From the NCBI RefSeq assembly GCF_014200395.1, contig NZ_JACHBS010000001.1:2046001-2110000 (forward strand): DNA of 64,000 nucleotides, given 5' to 3'. Origin of the DNA: Microcella frigidaquae (GTDB taxonomy: Bacteria; Actinomycetota; Actinomycetes; Actinomycetales; Microbacteriaceae). Below the pieces are notes generated by a model. It was not told the origin of the DNA, made no database searches, and saw only the letters and a program-made list of their open reading frames with translations. Made by a program: the position numbers and the translations under genes. The first letter of the stretch is position 1, and each line of letters begins with the position of its first letter. Below, piece after piece: positions 45,929 through 55,125 of the stretch.

Positions 45929-46243
45929 ATGAGCGAGTACCGGAACACCGTTCCCGGCGATTGGTTCGTCGACCCCGTGCGCCTGGGCGTGCCGGGCGTC
46001 CGCCGCCCGCGCGATACCGACGACGACGCTCTCGCCTGGCAGGCCGACGCTCTCTGCGCGCAGACCGACCCCGAGGCGTTCTTCCCCGAGAAGGGCGGAT
46101 CGACGCGCGACGCGAAGAAGATCTGCACCTCGTGCGAGGTCAAGGCGGAGTGTCTCGAGTACGCCCTGCAGAACGACGAGCGCTTCGGAATCTGGGGCGG
46201 CCTCAGCGAGCGCGAGCGCCGCAAGCTGCGCCGCCGCGCCTGA
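45929..46243 (+). CDS. whiB: WhiB family iron-sulfur transcriptional regulator (WhiB2-like)
   Basis: This 104-residue protein binds a 4Fe-4S cluster through Cys43, Cys66, Cys69 and Cys75 (C-x2-C-x5-C spacing in the last three) and has the GIWGG turn (87-91) followed by a basic DNA-binding tail (RERRKLRRRA). Its place beside a big membrane GT2, DUF5719, metallopeptidase-family and DUF3499 genes matches whiB2/whmD of mycobacteria and whiB of Streptomyces, regulators of cell division and septation. It has its own strong promoter and terminator hairpin. Confidence 0.93.
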   Translation: MSEYRNTVPGDWFVDPVRLGVPGVRRPRDTDDDALAWQADALCAQTDPEAFFPEKGGSTRDAKKICTSCEVKAECLEYALQNDERFGIWGGLSERERRKLRRRA

Positions 46244-46258
46244 ACCGGGTGCCGGTTC
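46242..46258 (+). terminator. Hairpin terminator overlapping the whiB stop
   Basis: GAACCGG-GTG-CCGGTTC is a perfect 7 bp stem beginning inside the TGA of whiB. Confidence 0.55.
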
Positions 46259-46302
46259 TGACCAACGCGGCGCGCGTCATCGCCGCGGCCCTCGACCCGG
46301 CC

Positions 46303-46308
46303 TAGGGT
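46303..46308 (+). promoter_or_regulatory. TAGGGT -10 box of the large GT2 gene (leaderless)
   Basis: TAGGGT, 7 nt before the GTG at 46316. This decides for that start over the GTG at 46307. Confidence 0.6.
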
Positions 46309-46315
46309 GGAGACC

Positions 46316-49288
46316 GTGCAGCCCCGAGTCATCGCGATCGTCGCCGCCCGCCGGGGTGGTGAGCCGCTGCAGCAGACCCTCGACGCGCTCGCCCAGCAGA
46401 GCCGACGCCCCGACCTGCTCGTGGTCGTCGACGCCGCAGGCAGCGATGCCGTCACCGCGCAGCTCGCCGCCGCGAACCCCACCCAGTTCGTCACGGCGGC
46501 CTCCGGCCTCGGCTTCGGCGAGCTCGTGCATCGCGCCCTCGGCGCCCTGCCGGCCGCCGAGCCGACGAGCTCGCCCTACGGCGGGGTCGAGGAGTGGCTG
46601 TGGCTGCTGCGCCATGACACCGTGCCCGACCCGCGCGCCCTCGAGCGGCTGCTGGCCGCCGTCGAGATCGCACCCTCGGTCGCGGTCGCCGGCCCCAAGC
46701 AGATGGACGCCGCGCAGCCCACGATGATCGCCGGCTACGGGGAGACGCTCACCCGCCTGGGCGCCAGCATCGCGATCGCCGAGCGCGAGCTCGACCAGGC
46801 TCAGCACGATCGCACGAGCGACGTGCTCGCGGTCGGCGAGGCCGCCATGCTCGTGCGGCGCACCGTGTTCGCCGCCGTCGAGGGCTTCGATCCGGCGCTG
46901 CCGGGGGTGGATGCGGCCCTCGACCTCTGCGTGCGCATCCGTCTCGCCGGCCACCGTGTCGTCGGGGTGCCGCAGGCCCGCGTATTCGTGCATGAGAGCA
47001 CCGCGCAGGCCGCCCGACCGGGAGCCGCGCGTCCGGTCTCCGACCGGCTGGCCGCGCGTCTGCGCCGCACCGCGCAGCTGCACCGGCGCCTGGTGTACGC
47101 GCCCTCCGTCGCCGTGCCGCTGCACTGGCTCGGCCTGCTGCCGCTCGCGATCGCCCGCGCCCTCGCCCAGCTGCTGCGCAAGCAGCCGGGCCGCGTCGGC
47201 GGCGAGTTCACGGCGGCGCTCGCCGTCGCGTTCTCCGGCACGGCGGTGCCGAGCGCCCGTCGGCGCCTCGCCCGCGCGCGCACCGTCGGGTGGGCCGCGG
47301 TCACGCCGCTGCGCATGGAGCCTGACGAGGTGCGCCGCCGCCGCGCGGTCGCCCGCGATGCCGCGCTGAGCGCCGTTGAGGACGATCGGCCGGTGCGCCC
47401 CGATTTCCTTCCCGGAGGCGCGTGGGTGGTCGTCCTGGCCGCCGTCGTCGGGGCCGTCGTCTTCGCACCGCTTCTCGGTGCCCCTGCGCTGCTCGGCGGC
47501 GCGCTCGCGCCGCTCGCCCCCGACGCGGCCGCGTTGCTGGAGGCGTTGCGGCGCACCGGCCAGGGCGCGGCCGACCCCTTCACCTTCGTTCTCGCCGGGC
47601 TCGGCGGCCTGACCGCCTGGCAGCCCTCGCTCGTGCTCGGCGTGCTGTGGGTGGCGGCCGTGCCGCTCGCAGCGCTGGGCGGCTGGTGGGCGGCCGCGGC
47701 GCTGGTGAAGCATCCCGGGCCAGCGGCGGTCGCCGCCCTGCTGTGGGCACTCTCGCCGGCGCTGCTCTCGGCGCTCGCGAACGGCCGCCCGGCCGCCGTG
47801 ATCGCGCACCTCGCCCTGCCCCTGCTCGTCGCCGCGGCCGCCCGTGCCCCCCGGTCGTGGAGCGCCACCGCGGTCGCCGGTCTCACCGCTGCCGTCGTGG
47901 TCGCGAGCGCCCCCGCCCTGCTGCCGGCCCTGGTTCTGGTCTGGGTGGTGTGGATGCTCACGCAGCCCCGCCGCATCGGCCGCCTCCTGACGCTCGCCGT
48001 TCCGACGGCCGCGCTGCTCGGCCCCCTCGCGTGGGACCAGCTGCGCCGCGGCACCCCGCTCGGGCTGCTCGCGAGCCCCGGCCTGCCGGTCGCGCCGCCT
48101 GCACTCGCTCCGACGGGGATCCTCGCCGGCTGGCCCGATCTGTCGCTCGTGCTCGGCCCCCTCGCAGCCGTCGCCCCGGCCCTGCCCGCGCTCGGAGCCG
48201 GCCTCGTCGTCGCCGTGCTCGCGCTTCCGGCCGCGCTCATCGCCCTCGCGGGGCTGGCGCTGCCCACCGTTCGCCGCGCTCTGCTTCCCCTCGCGCTCGC
48301 CGCCCTCGGTGTGACGACCGCGTGGGCGGTCGGCGGCGTCGCCGTGAGCGTCGCGAATGGCGCCCCCGTGCTCGTCGATGCCGGCCCCGCCCTGAGCCTC
48401 GCCGGTCTCGGCATCGTGCTCGCCGCCGCCGTCGCGCTCGAGGGCATCCGCACCCCGGCACCGAGCCGTCGGGTCGCCGCCGTCGCCTCCGAACCGCGTG
48501 GCCCGCGCGCCCTGGCCGCAGCGCTCGGCGCCGTGCTCGTCGTCGCCGCCGTGCTCGCCGCGGTCCCCGCCGTCGCGACCATCATCACCGAGGGAGCGGG
48601 CACCGCCGCGGGTGCCGTGCGCGCCGCCGAGCCGCGCACCCTGCCCGCCCTCGTCGCCGCCGAGGCGCAGGCCGAGCCGGGCCTCGGGACGATCGTGCTG
48701 CGACCGACGTCGGTGGTCGACCCGCCGGGTGCCGAGCCCGCGGCGATCAGTGTCTCCGCGCGCATCGACCGCGGGGCGGGCCGCAGCCTTGTCGCGCAGC
48801 GATCGTTCGGTGCGACGGCGCCTCTTGCGGGGGCTGCCGGTGCCGGCACCACCAGCGCCGAGGGGCCGTACGCCGCTGCGGAGATTGCGGCGCTGGTCGC
48901 GAATCTCGTGGCCCCCAGCGGGCAGGATGCCAGCAGCGGGCTCGCAACCCGCGACATCCGCTTCGTGCTGCTCGAACCCGCCGCTCCCGGTGTCGCCGAG
49001 TCCACCGTCTCGGCGATCGTCGCCGCCCTCGACGGCAATGCCGCCCTGGCCTCCGTCGGCGACACCGACACCGGGCGCCTCTGGCGGGTCGTGACGGATG
49101 ACGACGGTCCCGCCCCGGCCGATGACCCCGACCCGAGCAGCGGGGTGCTGCTCGGGGTGCAGCTGGGCATCCTGGGCCTGACCCTGCTGCTCGCCGTGCC
49201 GACCAGCATCCGCCCGCGCCGGCCCGCTGAGCGCACCGACCCCGACGGCCCCGCCGCCACCTTCGAGCCGGAGGGCGACGATGACTGA
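46316..49288 (+). CDS. Large membrane GT2 family glycosyltransferase
   Basis: This 990-residue protein has an N-terminal GT-A domain (about 1-240, with LLRHDTVPDPRALERLL and LVRRTVFAAVEGFDPALPG), then a long region of about 10-12 TM helices (roughly 360-770) and an outer domain up to residue 930 with a final TM helix (LLGVQLGILGLTLLLAVPTS). Such proteins lie next to whiB2 and DUF5719 across actinobacteria. They are thought to build a cell-envelope glycan but remain uncharacterised. The next gene starts inside its last codons (8 bp overlap), so the two are probably partners. Confidence 0.85.
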   Translation: MQPRVIAIVAARRGGEPLQQTLDALAQQSRRPDLLVVVDAAGSDAVTAQLAAANPTQFVTAASGLGFGELVHRALGALPAAEPTSSPYGGVEEWLWLLRHDTVPDPRALERLLAAVEIAPSVAVAGPKQMDAAQPTMIAGYGETLTRLGASIAIAERELDQAQHDRTSDVLAVGEAAMLVRRTVFAAVEGFDPALPGVDAALDLCVRIRLAGHRVVGVPQARVFVHESTAQAARPGAARPVSDRLAARLRRTAQLHRRLVYAPSVAVPLHWLGLLPLAIARALAQLLRKQPGRVGGEFTAALAVAFSGTAVPSARRRLARARTVGWAAVTPLRMEPDEVRRRRAVARDAALSAVEDDRPVRPDFLPGGAWVVVLAAVVGAVVFAPLLGAPALLGGALAPLAPDAAALLEALRRTGQGAADPFTFVLAGLGGLTAWQPSLVLGVLWVAAVPLAALGGWWAAAALVKHPGPAAVAALLWALSPALLSALANGRPAAVIAHLALPLLVAAAARAPRSWSATAVAGLTAAVVVASAPALLPALVLVWVVWMLTQPRRIGRLLTLAVPTAALLGPLAWDQLRRGTPLGLLASPGLPVAPPALAPTGILAGWPDLSLVLGPLAAVAPALPALGAGLVVAVLALPAALIALAGLALPTVRRALLPLALAALGVTTAWAVGGVAVSVANGAPVLVDAGPALSLAGLGIVLAAAVALEGIRTPAPSRRVAAVASEPRGPRALAAALGAVLVVAAVLAAVPAVATIITEGAGTAAGAVRAAEPRTLPALVAAEAQAEPGLGTIVLRPTSVVDPPGAEPAAISVSARIDRGAGRSLVAQRSFGATAPLAGAAGAGTTSAEGPYAAAEIAALVANLVAPSGQDASSGLATRDIRFVLLEPAAPGVAESTVSAIVAALDGNAALASVGDTDTGRLWRVVTDDDGPAPADDPDPSSGVLLGVQLGILGLTLLLAVPTSIRPRRPAERTDPDGPAATFEPEGDDD

Positions 49289-50720
49289 CGAGCAGCCCGC
49301 CCCTGTGGCTTCCGCGGCGCCCGGCCGCGGCCGCGACGTGCTCGTCGCCTCCGGCAGAGCGACCCTCGCGCTCGTCGCTGCTGTCGCCGCGGCGGCCCTC
49401 GCCGCCGGGGTGCTGCTCCTGCCCGCGCCGTCGACGGCCCCCGCCGTTCCCGCACTCACGGTCACGCCCGAGCGCGCCGACCAGACGGTCGTCTGCGCCG
49501 GCGGAGCGATCGGCCTGACCCGCGGCGACGACCCGCAGCCCACCGTGGTCGCAACCCCGGCCCGAGCTGCCTTCGGTCCGGGTCTGGTCGAGAGCGCCCT
49601 TCCCGAGAGCGACGCCGCTGGCGGGGGAGCGGGTGTCGTCACCCTGCCGCGCGAGGCCCCCAGCGACGCGCTCGCCGCCGCCGAGCGCGTGCGAGCCGCC
49701 ACCCCTGACCTCAGCGGACTGGCCGCCGCCGAGTGCCTGACACCCGCGCGCACCGCCTGGCTGGTCGGCGGATCCACTACCGTCGGCCGCACCACCTGGA
49801 TCGTCCTCAGCAACGCCGACGTCGTCGACGCGGTCGTCGACCTGCGGCTATGGGGCGATACCGGCCCCATCGAGGCCGTCGGCTCGACGGGCATCATCGT
49901 CGGTGCCGGCAGCCAGCGCGTGCTGCCGCTCTCCGGGTTCGCGGTCGACGAGCCGTCGCCGGTCGTGCAGGTGACGAGCACGGGCGGCTCGGTCGCCGCC
50001 ACCCTGCAGACCTCGATCGTGCGCGGACTCGACCCCGACGGCCTGAGCGTGGTGACGCCCGTGGCTGCGCCGGACGTGCGCCACGTCATCCCGGCCCTGC
50101 CCGTCATCGGCCTGGAGGCCGTGCTCGAGCGGTTCAGCGCCGATGGCGGGACTGACGCCCTCCCCGCCCTGCGGATGCTCGCCCCCGGTGATGCGACCGT
50201 CGAGGTCACCGTCACGCTCGTGCCGCCGGCCGGCGTGGTCGGGCTGACCACGCAGACCACGCTCGACCCCGGAGTCGTGGTGGATCTGCCGCTCTCGGAC
50301 ATCGCCGACGGCGAGTACGGAGTCGTCATCGAGGCGAGCGCCCCCATCGTGGTCGCCGGGCGCACCACGGTGACGGGTGCGAGCGGCTCCGATGTGGAGT
50401 GGTTCGCCCCCGCGGCTCCGCTCGTCGCGGGGGAGGAGGCTCTCGCCGCCGTCGCCCCCCTCGGGGCGGACGCCGGTCTCGGGGCGGTGCTGCACCTGCT
50501 CGCACCCGACGGTGCGGACGTCGAGATCGACGGGATCGCGGTGACGGTGCCCCCGGGCTCGGTGGTGACGGTGCCGGTCGCGAGCGACGCGGGCCTGCGC
50601 ATCCGCCCCAGCGGCACGGTGCACGCGAGCATCACGTACCGCGGCGACGGCCTCCTGGCGGGATCCCGCGTCGCCCCGCGGCCGGCGGCGGCCGGCAGCG
50701 TCACCGTGCTGCCGGGCTGA
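49281..50720 (+). CDS. DUF5719 family exported/membrane-anchored protein
   Basis: This 479-residue protein has one N-terminal TM or signal anchor (about residues 22-46) and an extracytoplasmic Ala/Val/Gly-rich beta-strand domain with repeated motifs such as TTWIVLSNADVVDAVVDLRL. This matches the DUF5719 family always found after the large GT2 in the whiB region. Function unknown; partnership with the GT2 in envelope glycan assembly is inferred from constant association and the 8 bp overlap. Confidence 0.8.
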   Translation: MTDEQPAPVASAAPGRGRDVLVASGRATLALVAAVAAAALAAGVLLLPAPSTAPAVPALTVTPERADQTVVCAGGAIGLTRGDDPQPTVVATPARAAFGPGLVESALPESDAAGGGAGVVTLPREAPSDALAAAERVRAATPDLSGLAAAECLTPARTAWLVGGSTTVGRTTWIVLSNADVVDAVVDLRLWGDTGPIEAVGSTGIIVGAGSQRVLPLSGFAVDEPSPVVQVTSTGGSVAATLQTSIVRGLDPDGLSVVTPVAAPDVRHVIPALPVIGLEAVLERFSADGGTDALPALRMLAPGDATVEVTVTLVPPAGVVGLTTQTTLDPGVVVDLPLSDIADGEYGVVIEASAPIVVAGRTTVTGASGSDVEWFAPAAPLVAGEEALAAVAPLGADAGLGAVLHLLAPDGADVEIDGIAVTVPPGSVVTVPVASDAGLRIRPSGTVHASITYRGDGLLAGSRVAPRPAAAGSVTVLPG

Positions 50721-50730
50721 CGCCGCTGCG

Positions 50731-50751
50731 GCTCAGCAGGGTCGGCTGAGC
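50731..50751. terminator. Bidirectional hairpin between DUF5719 and the metallopeptidase-family gene
   Basis: GCTCAGC and GCTGAGC form a perfect 7 bp stem with a 7 nt loop in the 40 bp gap between converging genes. Confidence 0.55.
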
Positions 50752-50760
50752 GCTACCGGC

Positions 50761-51201
50761 TCAGTGGTGCCGGAACCGGTCCGGAGCGAGATCCCAGGGA
50801 TCCTTGCCGATCAGCTCGCCGACCGCGCGGAACACGCAGCTCTCGACCATCAGCCGCCGGTGCCAGTCGTCGTCGCGGTGCAGGCGGCTCATCCGCTCGA
50901 TCGGGATGCGGAACAGCACCACCCGGCTGCGCGCGTGCTCGACGCGCCACCGCGCGACACCCTTGACCGTGAGCGGCTGGTCGGGCATCGGAGCGACGTC
51001 GATGCGCAGGTCGGCGAGCTCCTCCGGCCACAGGTCGACGAGATACTCGGCGGTCGACTGCACGGTCGTGTCGAACAGGTCGCGCCGCGTGTGGATGAGC
51101 GGCAGGTGCGGGCCGGTGATGGGCGAGCGCCCGAGGCGGCCGTGCCGCGCGCGGGCCCGCGCCGACGGGTGCATGCCGCTGCCGCGCTCTGCTCGGGCCA
51201 C
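50761..51201 (-). CDS. Metallopeptidase-family (DUF1025-like) protein, Rv3259-like
   Basis: A 146-residue protein with PLTVKGVARWRVEHARSRVV and HRRLMVESCVFRAVGELIGK, the pattern of the small proteins next to DUF3499 (Rv3259 in M. tuberculosis). The zincin family has HExxH at this place; here the corresponding helix reads VESCVFRAV, so zinc hydrolase activity is doubtful. GTG start, 6 nt after a TAGGCT box. Function unknown; conserved position beside whiB2 suggests envelope or division physiology. Confidence 0.78.
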   Translation of the reverse strand: MARAERGSGMHPSARARARHGRLGRSPITGPHLPLIHTRRDLFDTTVQSTAEYLVDLWPEELADLRIDVAPMPDQPLTVKGVARWRVEHARSRVVLFRIPIERMSRLHRDDDWHRRLMVESCVFRAVGELIGKDPWDLAPDRFRHH

Positions 51202-51207
51202 GCCCTC

Positions 51208-51213
51208 AGCCTA
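51208..51213 (-). promoter_or_regulatory. TAGGCT -10 box of the metallopeptidase-family gene (leaderless)
   Basis: Minus-strand TAGGCT, 6 nt before the GTG at 51201. Confidence 0.6.
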
Positions 51214-51238
51214 CCTGCGCGCCGTCGCCGGTCGGCCG

Positions 51239-51244
51239 TATGCT
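51239..51244 (+). promoter_or_regulatory. TATGCT -10 box of the DUF3499 gene
   Basis: TATGCT ends 9 nt before the ATG at 51254, giving at most a 2-3 nt leader; divergent from the previous box by 26 bp. Confidence 0.5.
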
Positions 51245-51253
51245 GACAGCACG

Positions 51254-51466
51254 ATGACCGTTCGACCGTGCAGCAAGGTCGCGTGCGGCGAGCCAGCGGC
51301 CCGCACGCTCACCTACGTGTACGCCGAGTCGATGGCGGTTCTCGGCCCCCTGAGCGTGCGCCGCGAGCCGCACAGCTACGACCTGTGTGAGCGGCACTCC
51401 GAGCGGCTCTCGGCGCCGAACGGGTGGCAGATCGTGCGCTACAGCGCGCTCGGCGAGGTCGGCTAG
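51254..51466 (+). CDS. DUF3499 family protein
   Basis: A 70-residue protein with CSKVACGEPAARTLTYVYAE (6-25), SMAVLGPL and HSYDLCERH (40-48), the diagnostic features of DUF3499 (Rv3258c). Cys6, Cys11, Cys45 and His48 could form a small zinc site. In most relatives the next gene is a phosphomannomutase (manB/pmmA); here it is missing and a DUF6326/TetR pair follows. Its end overlaps the convergent DUF6326 gene by 4 bp. Confidence 0.85.
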   Translation: MTVRPCSKVACGEPAARTLTYVYAESMAVLGPLSVRREPHSYDLCERHSERLSAPNGWQIVRYSALGEVG

Positions 51467-51948
51467 CGCGCCTCGTCCTTCCCCGCACGAGTCGACCACC
51501 CCTCCGCGCGGGGCCACCGTGCCGCGGTGCGCAGGATGTACGCCATGATCGCCAGCTCGACGCCGATCGTGAGCGCGTAGTAGACGGCGTAGTCGGGCGT
51601 CGCGCCCGCCGCGTTGACGACCATGATCGGGATGTAGACCGCCGTCACGACGATGTTCGTGAGGCGGTTCGCGCGTGCGGGCAGTGCCGCCGAGAGCAGC
51701 ACCATGAGGCCGGGGATCGCGATGATCACGAAGAAGATCGACATGAGCATCCCGCTGATCGGGAACGCGAAGATGACGCCGTTGCGGATCGAGTCGATCT
51801 CGCCCGGCTGGTAGAGGTGGAAGTAGTCGATGTAGAGGACGAGGAAGATCAGGCTCGTCCACGCGGCGGCGAGCCGGGCCTGCACGGGCAGGGGCCGCGA
51901 ATCGAGCAGTGTCGCGGGCGGTGTCGGGGCGGTCGTTGGTGCGGTCAT
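51463..51948 (-). CDS. DUF6326-like small membrane protein
   Basis: This 161-residue protein has four predicted TM helices (about residues 28-45, 58-84, 96-114 and 120-142) and the loop IDYFHLYQPGEIDSIRNG typical of this family. Function unknown. AAAGGA precedes the ATG. It is divergent from a TetR regulator. Its promoter (TTGACA, 18 bp, GATAGT) contains one of the TetR-type palindromes, so it is almost certainly the regulator's target and may be an efflux-related or stress membrane protein. Confidence 0.75.
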   Translation of the reverse strand: MTAPTTAPTPPATLLDSRPLPVQARLAAAWTSLIFLVLYIDYFHLYQPGEIDSIRNGVIFAFPISGMLMSIFFVIIAIPGLMVLLSAALPARANRLTNIVVTAVYIPIMVVNAAGATPDYAVYYALTIGVELAIMAYILRTAARWPRAEGWSTRAGKDEAR

Positions 51949-51971
51949 CGAAGGGTCCTTTCGTGAGCGAT

Positions 51972-51988
51972 GTCGTACGCCGTACGAC
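51972..51988. promoter_or_regulatory. Operator palindrome 1 of the TetR regulator
   Basis: GTCGTACGCCGTACGAC, a perfect 8-1-8 palindrome. It lies just downstream of the predicted DUF6326 transcription start and over the -35 position of the regulator's own promoter (TACTAT at 51997-52002). Confidence 0.7.
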
Positions 51989-51997
51989 GTACACCGT

Positions 51998-52027
51998 ACT
52001 ATCGACCGTACGCTGTACGATTGTCAA
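51998..52027 (-). promoter_or_regulatory. Promoter of the DUF6326 gene
   Basis: On the minus strand TTGACA (52022-52027), an 18 bp spacer and GATAGT (51998-52003). Operator 2 fills the spacer almost exactly. Confidence 0.65.
52005..52021. promoter_or_regulatory. Operator palindrome 2 of the TetR regulator
   Basis: ACCGTACGCTGTACGAT, an imperfect copy of operator 1 with the same GTAC spacing of 7 bp. Centres of the two sites are 33 bp apart. Confidence 0.65.
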
Positions 52028-52052
52028 GGTTTCCAGCCGCGAGAGGAGCGTC

Positions 52053-52745
52053 GTGCCAGCGAGGAAGCAGCGCCAGGAGGGCTCAGTGAGCGGGCTGAGC
52101 AAGCAGCGCGTCGTCGCCGAGGCGGTGCGCCTGGCTGACCTCGGCGGCGTCGACGGCCTCAGCATGCGGCGCCTCGCGACGGCGCTCGGCGCGGGTGCGA
52201 TGTCGCTCTACCACTACGTCGCGAGCCGCGATGAGCTGCTCGACGCCATGGTCGACGTCGTGTTCGGCGAGATCGAGCCGCCGACCGGCGGGGACGACTG
52301 GCAGGCCGCCATGCGGCGCAGCGCGCTCTCGACCCGGGAGGCGCTCGCGCGGCACCCCTGGGCAACGGCGCTCATGGAGTCGCGGACGACCCCCGGTCCG
52401 GCGAACCTCCGGCACCGCGAGGCGTTCACCGCCTGCCTGCGCGCGGCCGGCTTCTCCGTCATCCACGCCACGCATGCCAACTGGATGCTCAACAGCTACG
52501 TCTACGGGCACGCGCTGCAGGAGGCCGCTCTGCCCTTCCAGACCGCCGACGGGCTGGCCGCCATGACCGAGAGCGTCTACCTGCCGCAACTGCCCCCCGA
52601 GGAGTTCCCCGCGCTGCACGAATCGGCCGTCACCCTGGCGGCCAGCGGATACGACCCGGCCGGGGAGTTCCTGTTCGGGCTCGATCTGATCCTCGACGCA
52701 CTCGAACCGCTGCGGGATCGCGATCGCGCCGAATACCCGGCGTAA
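52053..52745 (+). CDS. TetR family transcriptional regulator
   Basis: The 230-residue repressor has an N-terminal HTH ([20 protein letters not shown], residues 34-53, then [13 protein letters not shown]), typical of TetR with a TetR_C-type ligand domain. GTG start with AGAGGAG 6 nt upstream; the open frame continues upstream only through the operator region. It should bind the GTAC palindromes and repress itself and the divergent DUF6326 gene. Ligand unknown. Confidence 0.87.
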   Translation: MPARKQRQEGSVSGLSKQRVVAEAVRLADLGGVDGLSMRRLATALGAGAMSLYHYVASRDELLDAMVDVVFGEIEPPTGGDDWQAAMRRSALSTREALARHPWATALMESRTTPGPANLRHREAFTACLRAAGFSVIHATHANWMLNSYVYGHALQEAALPFQTADGLAAMTESVYLPQLPPEEFPALHESAVTLAASGYDPAGEFLFGLDLILDALEPLRDRDRAEYPA

Positions 52746-52763
52746 CCACAGCCGCGAGCCTGC

Positions 52764-52769
52764 CAGAAT
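52764..52769 (+). promoter_or_regulatory. CAGAAT -10 candidate of sahH (leaderless)
   Basis: CAGAAT, 7 nt before the ATG at 52777; same geometry as the other boxes but a poorer hexamer. Confidence 0.4.
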
Positions 52770-52776
52770 GTGGGAC

Positions 52777-54276
<1,500 letters not shown>

Positions 54277-54288
54277 CGGCACTCCACG

Positions 54289-55053
54289 ATGACGACCTCG
54301 AGCACCCACCCCTCCCTCCGCCTGCGCCTGACGCGCGCCGGCATGATGCTCGCCAGCCGGATCGGCGGCGCCGAGCCCGAGCTGCGCGGCCTGCCCGCGC
54401 TCGTGCGGCCGGGCGACACCGTCATCGACATCGGCGCCGCGCACGGCATGTACGCGGTCACCCTGTCGGCTCTCGTCGGGCCGCAGGGCCGCGTGGCCGC
54501 CTTCGAGCCGCACCCCCGCCAGCAGCGCACGCTGCGCCGCTGGCGACGGCTGCTCGGTGCCCCGCAGCTCGAGTTGACGCCGAGCGCGGTCGGCCCGGCG
54601 GCCGGGTCGGTCACCATGCGGCTGCCGATCGTGCTGGGGCTGCCCATCTACGGGCGTGCCCACCTCACGGAGGGGGCGGCCGAGCCGGGCCCGCGCGAGC
54701 GTTCACGCCTGTGGTCGACGCCGATGACCTCGGTCGACGCCTGGGTCGAGAGCACCGGTGTCGGTCGGGTCTCGTTCATCAAGGCGGACGTCGAGGGTTT
54801 CGAGCCCCAGGTGCTGGAGGGCGCGGCGGCGACGATCGACCGCGACCGGCCCGCGGTGCTGCTCGAGATCGAGGACCGCCATCTCGAGCGCTACGGAACG
54901 GTGGCCGCGGAGGTCGTCGCCGAGATCGCGCGCCGCTGGCCCGACTACCGCATGCACGTGTGGCGCGACGAGGCGTGGCAGCCGGTCGACGAGGTCACCC
55001 TCGCTGCCCGCAACTACCTCTTCGCCACCGAGGCGGGGCTCAGCCGGGCCTAG
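54289..55053 (+). CDS. FkbM family methyltransferase
   Basis: This 254-residue SAM-dependent enzyme has the SAM motif VIDIGAAHGMYAV (45-57), AAFEPHPRQQ and the FkbM-characteristic SFIKADVEGFEPQVLEGA. Such enzymes O-methylate sugars or small molecules, often in glycan clusters. It follows ahcY by 12 nt, a natural pairing as AhcY removes the inhibitory product. The substrate is unknown; a sugar of the nearby glycan is a fair guess. Confidence 0.83.
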   Translation: MTTSSTHPSLRLRLTRAGMMLASRIGGAEPELRGLPALVRPGDTVIDIGAAHGMYAVTLSALVGPQGRVAAFEPHPRQQRTLRRWRRLLGAPQLELTPSAVGPAAGSVTMRLPIVLGLPIYGRAHLTEGAAEPGPRERSRLWSTPMTSVDAWVESTGVGRVSFIKADVEGFEPQVLEGAAATIDRDRPAVLLEIEDRHLERYGTVAAEVVAEIARRWPDYRMHVWRDEAWQPVDEVTLAARNYLFATEAGLSRA

Positions 55054-55102
55054 GCCGGCGGTGAACGCCCGGCACCGCGCGTTCGTCATCCTCCTGCGCC
55101 GG

Positions 55103-55125
55103 GCACCCTGGTGGAAGCTGGGTGC
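55103..55125. terminator. Weak bidirectional hairpin
   Basis: GCACCC and GGGTGC pair around 11 nt in the 72 bp gap between the converging methyltransferase and RDD genes. Confidence 0.35.

Noticed and set aside
46277-50704. Very long open frame (1475 codons) on the minus strand, opposite the GT2 and DUF5719 genes
   Set aside because: It is a by-product of high GC at third positions. The translation is low-complexity Arg/Gly/Ala/Ser without any motif, while the plus strand carries recognisable proteins.
51909-52052. Longer N-terminus for the TetR protein
   Set aside because: The upstream codons run straight through the promoter and operators; AGAGGAG and the GTG at 52053 give a normal TetR start.
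52746-52776. SAH or SAM riboswitch before sahH
   Set aside because: Only 31 bp separate the TetR stop from the ATG, and the promoter geometry points to a leaderless mRNA, so there is no room.
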